Shown: positions 1 to 10,990 of the stretch, piece after piece
Position numbering within the stretch: the first letter of the stretch is position 1
Layout of the letters: each line of letters begins with the position of its first letter
NCBI GenBank assembly: GCA_963682055.1
Contig: OY821740.1
Coordinates: 39,080,795-39,144,794 of the forward strand
DNA from: Primula veris
Lineage: Eukaryota; Streptophyta; Magnoliopsida; Ericales; Primulaceae
Reading direction: 5' to 3'
Length of the DNA: 64,000 nucleotides
Notes under the pieces: generated by a model
What the model was told of the DNA's origin: nothing
Database searches by the model: none
What the model saw: the letters and a program-made list of their open reading frames with translations, nothing else
Made by a program: the position numbers and the translations under genes

Positions 1-1659
1 CATATTTTTTACTAAAATTTGATGATTATGGTATAAAAAGTGACATGCATCAGCAACCCTATAAATTCCCTAAATTTAAGGAAACACAGAATTGGGGTCC
101 ATATTTTTGTGGTTGTAATATTGTTAATGATTATTAAATGATAATAAATAAATAAAAATAAATAATGTAGGGATATTATAATAAAATTAATAAGGAAAGT
201 GAAATTTTGAATAGATGTAAACGCTTTATTAAAATATATAAAATGTGTTAGTTTTGATAAAATGGTTAAGATAAATGTGGGAATGCTCTGATTATGTCAC
301 CGCACAAGTGTTGGGAGGATTTTCAGTTTTAGGTCACTATCAGCTTGAACCGATTATGCATTTTCCACTTGTATTAAATAGATGTATACAGTGCTTGTTT
401 GTCAAACCTGATACCGGTCCATTAAATGCATGGAAAATACTTTCAGTACATAATAGGATGATACAGGCATACAGCTCTCTATGTTTAAGTTGGCAGCAAC
501 TGTGTTATAGCATTTGTAGTTCATTTATTGTTGTGGACCTTGGTTAATATAATACTGTCTTTACTTTTATTTATCTGATAAGTTTTATAGATAATAATAT
601 TGGTGAAAAAACTATATTCAAATCTTAGAAAAAGCTTTAAAAGTCTGATTTTCAATTTTTTAGCCTGCTAAAATCTTCTGATTACATAACGTTTTAACTG
701 AGTTTTCGCCTTTAAAAAAACACTGCCAAATATGGTTCTTTTCAAAAAAAAAAAAAATAGTTCTTTTACATGTAATTTCAAATTCTACTTTATTGTGAAT
801 TAATGTTTTCTATCTTATGTATAGATAAGTCGACTACTTAACTATCACAAGTCAGAATTTGCTTTTTTCGTTTAAGAATTAGTACAAATTTATACAACAT
901 CACTGAACATGACGATCAAGATAAATAGAAAAAACAAGTATAATCCATAAGTATATGTATCTAATTTTAAAACAGATTTTAATTTGGCCAGTTTGATAAT
1001 TAGTAGGAGTAATTCGTAATAAATTATGGTTTTTCCATGTATTAGTACTTAATACATAGTATAAATAAAAGATAATTAAATATGCAATTCCATTAAATTT
1101 TACTTTCCAATTAAAGAAAGTTGAAAGTATTTTAGGACATCTCAAAATACTCCAATTTTGGATGGACGAACTATTAAATATTAACATATTACATAAACCT
1201 AGAAAAACTTAAAAGACTTAAAATGACAAATATATGCAGATGCTATTCAAAAACGAAATATCATAATTTCAGAATCCGAACAACTAGAATGTAGCGAATA
1301 CCTAACAATTAAATTCAGTTTGACGTGACATCAAAAGTGTGTAAATTAAAGTCAAAAACAGCTTGTCTTTATTACCTTCTAGCTAGTATGGTGCGATATA
1401 ATTAATATTTCACCTAACTTTAAGTTTAAATGGAATCGTCAAACTGTTTTTTACCATACCCACCGCGTTGAGCCCTTCTTTGCCTTTAGTATAATAATTA
1501 TATTCAAATAATTTCCGTCTAATGGTACATTAATTTGTTTTGATAATACATTAAAACATCTTTAAAAGCATACATACTCTTGCAACAACAACAAAAATAT
1601 TACTATAGGTAAGTCATGTCCAAATAGAGGTTACAATAAATATTTTTCAATTAACAAAA

Positions 1660-1900
1660 ATATTTCTAAAAGTTCATATCATAATTTGTATATTTCATAT
1701 CCTTATTTCAAAAATTGATACACTTATTTAAAAAGTTCATACCCTAATTTGTATATTTTCATACCTTTAATGCAAAAGTTAATACATTTATTTTAAAAGT
1801 TTATATCATAATTCGTAGAATTACCATTATTTTCAAATTTCATATCACAATTTACATAATTTATATGCTTACTTACATAATTTATATCCATAATTTTTAA
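1660..1900. repeat. AT-rich degenerate tandem repeats
   Basis: A motif close to AAAAGTTCATA-N-TAATTTGTA recurs near 1668, 1731 and 1792, with a weaker relative near 1836. Spacing is about 45-63 bp. The copies are diverged and the array grades into AT-rich sequence. No function is evident. Confidence 0.5.
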
Positions 1901-2124
1901 TTTCATACCTTTAATTCACGGAATTCATACACTTATTTTTCAACTTTATACACTAGTTAACAAATTCAACTATTGTCCGTCCTCCGATCTCGAACTATCA
2001 CGTAAACGTCGTTAGCCTCTCATTCGACGACCGCATCTCCGTCGATATCAATTTTGAGTTTTCGACATCGCTCTATACACTCGCCGCCCACTCCGACAGA
2101 TGTCTCTGTCTCAATCTCCACCAA

Positions 2125-2380
2125 ATAAAGAGAGAGGGGGGAGGAGGAGAAAAAAATTGAAAAGATAGATGGAGAAAGAGAGAGAGATCGGAAATAGAAA
2201 GTAAAAATGAGATATCGGAGAGAGCGAGAAGAAAATTGAGAGAAATCGAAAAGAGATATAAAAGATGAGAGATCGGAGAAATGGAGAATGAGGAGGAGAG
2301 AGATCGGATTGAGTGAGAAGTATGAGATAGATTGGAAACAGAGTGAGAGGGGGAGAGAGATGAAAAAGATTGAGATGGAT
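2125..2380. repeat. GA-rich (purine) low-complexity tract
   Basis: The plus strand here is almost purely A and G, with recurring GAGAGAGA, GGAGAA and GAGATCGGA motifs. The segment just before it (about 1975-2110) is richer in C and G. Such polypurine tracts are common in plant intergenic DNA and transposon remnants. No terminal repeats or coding potential were found. Confidence 0.6.
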
Positions 2381-3635
2381 GAATGAGTTTTTTTTTGTTT
2401 TTTATTAATTATTAATTAAAAATATGTTTTTAATAATATAATTTTTAATTGTATGTTTTTGTTAATATAATCGACGTAGAGTATGCTTATGTTAATTCCC
2501 CCAATAATCAAATCATTCTTGCAAACAAGGTTAGATAAATACTATACAATATTTTAAATTCAATATAAACTTAATTACTATAAGCAGTCCAATTTCATAA
2601 GATACAATGTAGAGTTTATTATTACATGTATAACTAATCGAAATCAAGACAAATAATTTTTATGATAGAGAGCATTCTTATAGAAAGGTCTCACTGAACA
2701 TATAAATTTAATCTTATAATTATTATTACTATTACTATCTCCGAAATGATAGTGAACAATATGTTCTCACAAGTATTATTAGAATTTAGAAGAAGGCCGT
2801 ATCGATCTTTCATAACAAAAGTTGTAAATACCACACAAAAACGCCTTAATGCACAAAAATGTGCATGGTGAGAGCCATAAATCATGATTTAAGACGGTAG
2901 CTAGCATAACCATATATAGGCAGCGGCAATAGAAAATAAATTCCTTTTTTATGTTAATATATACGGAGTAATTGTATGTTTATATTAAACGTTTATATAG
3001 CTGCTACAATGTAGTTATAGTATGTTGTTCCACATTTAATTAAAATACAGCTACCCTCTTTCCCCCTCAAATCGTAGCCCGCCCTTATAATCTTTTAAAC
3101 AATAACTGATTCTTGATTAACATGAATCTAGTTGATACATACTTATACTACTATTTGAGTATTTGTCATTACCATCAAATAGGTGCTGTAAAATCAATGA
3201 CCGTCTCACATGGACTATGTAGGAAACGTGTTACATGTAATATCACTACATACTGTCTCAAATTACGACCCATTAAAGTAGTAAAGTAGTCATTTGAATG
3301 AATTCATCGTAAATTATGAGATTTTTGACATCTAATAGTTAATAAGAGGATTCCGTTATTTCGTGTTCGGATTGGAGTTAATTACTTCAACACGTAAGGC
3401 CGATCCCGAACAATCATCTACGACAGTCTTGCCTCCCAATTTTGAAAGCTAGCTCTTTGGAATATTTTTGTTTTTATTTCTTTCTTTTCTTAAGAATGAC
3501 CGGAAACAAAATTAGATTTTTTTTCTTTTTGTCGGTTAAAATGAATATGCCCGCTTTGGCTCTCCCTTAGATTTTTTTTGTCAATGAAAATGAAGTGTGA
3601 TTGTATTTGTACTTAGACCATCAATTTTAGGTCAT

Positions 3636-3687
3636 GTCAAATCTAATTAACAGTGCAACTAGTCAAATCTAATTAATAGTGCAACTA
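3636..3687. repeat. 26-bp direct tandem duplication
   Basis: Two adjacent 26-bp copies (3636-3661 and 3662-3687) begin GTCAAATCTAATTAA and differ by a single C/T change. It looks like a recent local slippage event. Confidence 0.85.
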
Positions 3688-4316
3688 GTTTAGTACTATC
3701 ACTATTATACCAACAACCAAGATCTCACATTAAGTATACACAATTTGTAAAAAAAATCAGAAGAAGAATATGTTTTGTGACCATCATTTTACTGTGTCAT
3801 TCGGAGTCACGACATGTCAAGATGGCCAAAATTATTAATTTTAATTAAAATACACGGTGCATTTTATTTATTCAATATTTACAAATTCAGAGAGACGATG
3901 TCGTTTAATGTCACTAACAAATTTCTCCATCGTTGGTTGTGGCTTAGTATTTGACTTTATACTCCGTTCTTTTTAGAGCTTGTTCCAATGACATCTAAAC
4001 TCGGTATTCACTTATTGTTTTAATTAATAATAATCAGGGTTTGAAAAGAAATAAAAAATATCCGGTGATGTTACGTAGATGCAGCAGTTTTAAGTTTTTA
4101 TGGTAAAATGAATTATCAGGCCCACCATCCTTCTAGTATTATGACAAATAGAGTAGTAAATAATCAGACCTATAGTGACACACGGTGGATTGCCACACAA
4201 CATCACACATGTACATGAATATAAGATGGCCATTTGTATCACCAAAACCTTCAAGAGTGTGAATTTGCAAAATAACTTCTTAAAACGAAAGATCAAAAAT
4301 CTGCAAGTGAAAAACA

Positions 4317-7300
4317 ATGCCATACACTTGTAACACAATGAGTCATTCTTTACCAAAGGTCATGTTTTGCAAGTACAATAATGTAAATCCTCCTACGAAA
4401 ATATCAACCATGTTAGATCGTAGTATTATCACCAGATCTATGAAGATGCATAATGGAGAAACTAGTGATCGTACTAACCAAGGGTTAAAATCAGGAATTA
4501 ATATTGAGCCGTGCAAGTCGAGTATGTTACCCGTCAATGGAGTATGTAACGATGAGGTAATACCAAACAAAGTTTTTTTTTTTTTTTAATTCTTGCATGT
4601 ACCTGTATTTATATTATGTTTCCACACATTTTATTCACATCAACACAATTTTCTTTGCAAGAAAACAGTTCTATTGTAGGAGTATATTGTAATCATCCCT
4701 ATGTGTTTTGATTCTAAATTTACTACTGAGATGGACTGATATGGGTTAACTAATTTTTGAAAAAAATAATGGATAGTGGAAGCTGCTAAGATTAAACTAC
4801 TTATTTTACATGTATTTTGCTATGTTTTAGTACCAGTACAAATATCTAGAAAAAATACAGTATTTTCGTTTTACTAAGATTTGCAGGGTGATGTATGATC
4901 GTAGCTTATCGTTTTGGTTTATTACAAATTCTTGTAACTGAGTTTGGTCCCTACTTTGATGAAATAAAATTTGAGGATAATGTCCCTCTTTAAAAAAATA
5001 AAATAAAATAAAAAGATGTGTATTTTTAAAACAAGTTTTATGAGCATGAAAGACCGACAAGAAAAGTTTTTTTCTTTGACAAAATTAAAGCATATTGAAT
5101 TTAAAGGTAAATGCGGATAACCTAGTGATATCCCGGGGGGAAGCGGGGGTATAAGATATTAGGGTGTCAAATCATTACTTTAAAAAATAATATTAAAAGT
5201 GTATGACAAAAATAAATTCTATAGTTGATATCCAAGTGATTTGTCTTTGTGATTTTCAGTTTCTTTTTTTTTATTTTTTCAGCCTCCGAAATATTTTTCT
5301 TGTTTGGTGCAAATGATCATAGCATATGAAAGTTTCTTAATTACAACGTTTAAGTTTTATCACATATTTAGAGAATAATTACACATCACACGTCAAGGTG
5401 GAACCGTGGAAGTACACAAACTAAAAACAAATTAGGTTTTCAAGCGAACCAATCATAATTAAATTTAATGAATCACGTTTTCTTAGTTTAGAAATTTTTA
5501 AAAAGTGACACAACAACTAATGTACACGTTTTTTCGAATTAATATTTAACTTTTTTTCCATTTTTAGAAGAAATAATGTGTAAGCTGCATTTTAATTTCG
5601 AATAAAATAAGAATAATAATGGATTTACTAATGGAGTCAATATGGAAATAAATAAATAAATAAATAATTGTAACTTTGTAGAATGGTATCCATCTTTAAA
5701 AAAATAAAAATACCAGTGACTTTAACAGTAGACTATAAAAGACATCCGACTTTTATTTATTTTCTTTTGAAACATTAGCGATGAATTGTTATAATTAATT
5801 AACAATTAATTTGTATGTTTAAAAATTTGAGAATAACTTTTTAATAATTAAATGTTGCAACAGACTTTCATATGTTACTGAGGTAATTAATTATGATCTA
5901 TTCAATGGAATTAATTACTGAGGTAAACCTGTTTCAGTTTACTTGGACGGACACTAAAAAAATCAGATTAGGAACCGTTAAATGAGTTAAAAATCCATCA
6001 GGAACTGACTAAAAGTCTGAAACTGAAACCTTTCCACTGTTCTTCCTGCTGATCTTTTTATTTATTTTTATAGTGGGCTAATCATCATATGCATTTGAAG
6101 GTCTAATTATTATTGTGTCCTTTTTCATGTTTACAACATAAGTTCTTAGCATAATGTGCATCAAACACTTAATTAGTTGTTAAATTGTAGGTATGTCACC
6201 AATCTTAGACTGAAGGGTTACAATTAATGTACAAAAAACATGTAGATCAATGACAACCAAATAAGGAATATAGTTTACGTAGTATACACATTGTGAAAAA
6301 AGATATAGACTTGCAAAAAATTTATAAATAACCCTGATATAATCTAGTATATATATATAAATTGCCTCTAACGATTTCTAACATATTTCCATTTACTGGT
6401 ATATATAATTCATTTCATTATTTACTTATCAGAAATTTGCTCCGACGTTAAACAAAATTGAACGTTCTGTTAACAACATATCACCGGAGTTGACAACGGA
6501 GTCCAGTACCTTGGGCCGCTACCTTGCTCAAAGACTTGTCCAAATCGGTACTTTAAAGTTACCATTTCTACTAAAATTCCAACTACTTATATAAGTAACT
6601 TTTAAATCATTTACATTATTTTCCAAACAGGTATAAACGACATTTTTGGGGTCCCGGGTGACTCAAACTTGTCTCTACTTGATCAACTGATTTTGGAACC
6701 GAAGCTTAATCTTGTTGGGTGCTGCAACGAGCTCAACGCGGGCTATGCAGCTGATGGTTACGCTAGGTCCCGTGGTGTGGGCGCTTGCATATTTACGTTC
6801 ACCGTTGGGGGTCTTAGCGCAATAAACGCAATTGCAGGGGCTTATAGCGAAAATATACCCGTTATTTGCATAGTTGGTGGTCCTAACTCAAATTACTACT
6901 CGAAAAACGTGACTCTCCATCACACTATTGGCTTGACTGATTTTAGCCAAGAACTTCGATGCTTTCAAAATGTTACGTGCTATCAGGTTACTATATACGT
7001 AAAATCTGGATACTAATTTTGTTTTGTGCAAAAATAACTAACAACTTTACAAAATATCATGGATTAAGGACAATATTTGTTTACATGATTTTGAATAGAT
7101 CACGTAAAACTTACTATGCAGGCATTGATTAACAACTTAGAAGACGCACAAGAACAAATTGATACAGCGATAAAAGTAGCATTACGCGAGAGCAAGCCTG
7201 TTTATATTCACATAAGCAGTAACCTTGCGAGCATTCCTTATCCTTCTCTCTCCGCGGATCCAATTCCGCTCTTCTTCCCACCAAGGTGATCTTTTCATCT

Positions 7301-9778
7301 ATTTATTAAAAAAATGAATTTATTTGGTCCAAAGTTTGCTAGTTTTAAAAAAATGGACATCTGTTTATTTAAACACTAAACGGATGTCTCAGTCGAGCGC
7401 TCTGTAGTAAAAAGTTTGGCTGTAAAGTGCTTTTAAAACACTAACAGTAAATAAAGCTCAACAAAAGAAACTAGATGGTCAAGCAAAATACAAGAATCTG
7501 CATATATATTTTAACTAGTTGACTAAAAAAATTCAAGGCTTTTGCTTTACCCTGATATACCTTTTACTTTACTAAAATCCCCGCAAATTAATCATTACGC
7601 AGAATAAGCAATCCAGTAAGTTTAGAAGCAGCAGTGGATGCGGCAATTCTGTTATTGAACAAAGCCACAAACCCTGTTTTAGTCGCTGGGGCTAGGCTTA
7701 GGACCACAAGGGCAAAAGAGTCATTTTTTAACCTTGCCAACGCTTGCGGCTATGGGATGGCGGTTATGCCTGCTGCCAAGGGCCAAGTACCGGAAGATCA
7801 TCCACAGTTCATGGAGACATATTGGGGACCTGCAGGTGCCCCTTGTTGCGCGAAAATAGTAGAATCAGCAGATGCGTATCTATACGTGGGACCTGTATTC
7901 GACGACATTAGCTCTCTCGGGTTCACCACGATTCTTGACAAGGAGAAAATGATAGTTGTGCATGCGGAACGTGTGTTGATAGGAAAAGATTCAAGTTTTG
8001 GAGATGTTTACATGAATGATTTTCTTGAAGAGCTTTCTAAGAGGATTCGTCGCAATAATGCTTCTTCTCAGAGTTATCGATCACTGATACGTGTTCAGAA
8101 AACAGATCCTTTTCCACCAAGGATAGATAAGAACTTAAAAGTCGAAACTATGTTCAAACATATTCAAGAACTGTTATCACGTGACTCGGTTGTTATTGCT
8201 GACACTGGGGATTCGTGGTTCCGTACACAAAAACTTAAATTGCCTGATGGATGCCGGTAAGCAATTATAGCCTTGATTAGTTGCAAGGAAAGCCTAGTTT
8301 ATTCATTGTAATTATTTAAGAAATGAAAACTAGGCTGTTTTTAGTTTCACGTCTTGAAACCGGTCTGAATTTCTGGCTGGACAAAGCTGGAAACCTTAGG
8401 CTGGATGAATCATACTTTTCCGTCAACCCTTTGAAAATTCATCTTATTCGCTACATTGACACTATTCAGTACATGTGTTATCATCATGCCATCTTACACA
8501 TCTAAGTATGTAACAACTAATACCACTAAAGGTGAATTTGCCAATTTCAGTTCTCCAATAAATGATGATTTTTTACTGATGTAAACCTTATCATTATGCA
8601 GATACGAAATTCAAATGCATTATGCATCAATAGGTTGGTCAGTTGGAGCGACTCTTGGCTATGCACAGGCAGCACCAAGTAGGAGAGTCATTACTTGCAT
8701 CGGCGACGGCAGTTTCCAGGTAATTTAAAATTGTATATTATAAATTTTATAATGCATCAATTTTTATATTGAAATTGTTTGGGCACGTTGGATGTTTATT
8801 GAAATTGATAGATGACTGCGCAAGAAGTGTCCACAATGCTACGATGTGGGCAGAGAAGCATCATATTTCTCATTAACAACGGTGGGTATAGTACCGAAAT
8901 CCCAATCTCCGATGGGCCTTACAATGAAATCAAGAACTGGGATTACACCAAAATTGTTAGTGCGATCGATAACGATGAAAAAAGCTGTTGGGTTGCCAAG
9001 GTTAGTTGAACCATAATTTCTTTTTATGCGTATACTGGCACTAATTGATTATTGGATTGCTTGGCCTCTTTTACAAGTAAATAAGTTGTTATTTTTCGAG
9101 TTTGAAAATAAGTTGGGTTCTTCCAGAATAATGTTGCTAACTTTATCAGACCAAAAATAACAAGCCCAGATATAAGCTGGGTAACCAAGTATAGTCCACA
9201 TTTTAAGCAGAAAAACAAAGAACTGACTTAAAAGCTGCAAATAAACAAGACCAGACATGTATCTCAAAGTTACTAAATAACTACGACTTCATATTCATGG
9301 CTTGTTTGGGTGCAACTTTAAAACAAACAAGTTGGATTTTTCAGTCTGGGAAAAAGTTGAGTTCATCCACCTTAAGTTTTCTTGTATTTTTCGCCAAAAA
9401 ATCAGAAAAGCACAGTTTTTTGACTAGTTGACCTCATAGGGAAAAGCTGAGAACATGCAATGTGAAAGCAAATAGCTGGATTGAAAAGTCGAAACCACAC
9501 ATAGTTTATATGTATATCTCAGGGTTAGCTAAATAACGACGACTTTGAATAACGAGCAACTCTTAATATAAACTCATAACGTGATTTTGAATTTGTAAAT
9601 GTAGGTACATTGTGAGGAGGAGCTGATATTTGCTATTGAAATGGCGATGGGGAAGAAACAGGATAAGTTGTGCTTTATAGAAGTGATTGTTGGGAAACAT
9701 GATACGAGTACCGATCTAGTGAAATTGGGAACTAGACTTGCTCAAGCAAATCGTTCCCTACCAACTACCGCTCGTTAA
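4317..9778 (+). CDS. Pyruvate decarboxylase, divergent N-extended paralogue (PDC-A)
   Basis: Thiamine-diphosphate enzyme converting pyruvate to acetaldehyde and CO2 in ethanolic fermentation; normally cytosolic. Exons: 4317-4556, 6433-6547, 6631-6986, 7122-7285, 7603-8256, 8602-8719, 8812-9000, 9605-9778. All introns are GT-AG and the joined frame is open (669 aa; relatives are about 600). Seen: VPGD, the [14 protein letters not shown] helix with the ThDP glutamate, the LHHT pair, GDGS followed by the NNGGY end of the ThDP motif, and the active-site Glu in YSTEI. Exons 2-8 contain no in-frame ATG upstream of the homology. Exon 1 supplies one in phase 0 and carries a stretch (K-x-G-I-x-C then LPVNG) that lines up with PDC-B residues near LPLNG, which supports it. 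Start could be residue 1, 8 or 42 (ATG at 4317, 4338 or 4440). Residues beside the active site differ from PDC-B ([28 protein letters not shown]). Intact and probably functional, not a pseudogene. Exon 1 is less certain than the rest. Confidence 0.85.
4557..6432 (+). other. Long first intron of PDC-A
   Basis: It is bounded by GAG|GTAATA at 4556/4557 and a TTATCAG acceptor ending at 6432, both phase 0. It is 1,876 bp, AT-rich, with no coding signal or clear transposon. PDC-B has no intron at the matching position. The intron is inferred from frame continuity and N-terminal similarity, not from transcript data. Confidence 0.6.
9040..9560. repeat. Degenerate MITE-like sequence in PDC-A intron 7
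   Basis: The segment contains GCTTGTTTGGGTGCAACTTTA and motifs such as AACTGACTTAAAAGCTGCAA. These resemble the intact inverted-repeat element at 33924-34108 (ends TTGTTTGGTTGCAA) and similar relics in PDC-B introns near 11340-11510 and 14583-14690. I read it as a decayed hAT-like MITE. Boundaries are approximate. Confidence 0.4.
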
Positions 9779-10990
9779 ATTCACCAAATCGATTTTGATT
9801 TATTGCGCTCGAGGATTATCTTTGTAAGTAGGAATTTCAATTTAGCTGTTACTCTTCAAAATCTAGTGGTGTTTAATATAAATAGACAAAATAAAAGTAG
9901 TGTCTGTTGTCCATTGTATCAGGCAACTATTCCGGTACATGACATTTATGCATTACTGCATTTTGTATTAAAGAAAGATATGGATGATGTTTTTATTGTT
10001 AGCGAGACAAAATGGATGCAAATTTCAAAACCTAAACCTACAAATTTCTATAGAAGAGCGGTTGAACACGCAATGAGACGTGAATATCACTGCTGTTGTG
10101 CTCTCGATCTACCCGTCGTTTATTCCGAGTCTTTTATGAAATGTAATTTCATACTCTGAAAATAGTGTCACACTAAGCATTAAAACGCCGCCTAAAGTTT
10201 GGTTCTTAGCCCACTCCTACCTCATCCAAATAAGAAACGGAAAATTTTGGTTTCTCAACTATTTTCTCATAAATATCCCTCTTGATTCCATCGTCCATAG
10301 GGAACTAGACCTTTAGGTTAATATTCCAAATACTTACATTTCCTTGCCGTTATAAACCCTATCTCATCTAAGAAGAAATAACTTCCTGCCGTTTGAATTT
10401 ACTTCTTTTCAAAATGTTATAAAAGTCAACAATTCTCAACTAATAAGTACCCTCATACAGCTCCACTTAATTTGAAATAAAGATGCAGTTTTAGCATTAT
10501 CATACATTGAAAATCATCAATTCTCCCAATCAATGAAATTTCATACTTCAAAGGAGAAGAAAATTTGCTTAAAAATGCTACTAGTTGAATCTAAAAAGAC
10601 CTTGAAAGTTGTCAAAAAATAAACAAGTGCTTAAAAGTAAATTTTCCAAAACGACAGAGAATAAGTATTGATATACTTGAGCGATAGACTAGAAAACTAT
10701 TATCCAAGTGGTTTAATCAGGGGCAGTTGGTTTTTAAATGTTGTCCTAATGTATTCTCATGTTATACCAACACCAGATAATCACAAGGTTATAGAATATA
10801 ACATGTTAAACAAAGAAATAAGTGGATAAGGGGAATAGGATCACATTATTATGCATCAAAAGAAACTATACACACGTCCGATCAAAATAACTAGTGCACA
10901 AAGACATCAAACATAGTACGACAAAAGTTTCATCCAAACATAAAAAAGACGATCTACAACAACAGCCTCAGTTCCAGAACAAGTAAAATT
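9779..10990. other. Intergenic spacer between the convergent PDC genes
   Basis: The 1.2-kb tail-to-tail spacer holds the 3' UTRs of PDC-A and PDC-B. An open frame at 9803-10159 has no recognisable family and probably lies in the PDC-A 3' region. No transposon ends were recognised. Confidence 0.6.

Larger units (their letters stand above)
1..4316. other. Intergenic region without a recognisable gene
   Basis: I see no conserved coding sequence on either strand. Short open frames (for example 275-547) have no family resemblance and no exon partners. Contents: AT-rich degenerate repeats at about 1660-1900, a GA-rich purine tract at about 2125-2380, a 26-bp tandem duplication at 3636-3687, and otherwise AT-rich sequence. 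The last few hundred bases before 4317 would be the promoter and 5' leader of PDC-A if the first-exon model is right. No clear TATA box was identified there. Confidence 0.6.

Noticed and set aside
4317..9778. PDC-A as a pseudogene
   Set aside because: No frameshift or internal stop in any exon, all splice sites are GT-AG and catalytic residues are kept. The missing start codon is explained by a separate first exon with N-terminal similarity to PDC-B.
9803..10159. 118-aa open frame after PDC-A
   Set aside because: No family resemblance and no splice partners. It lies directly behind the PDC-A stop, most likely in the 3' UTR or spacer.
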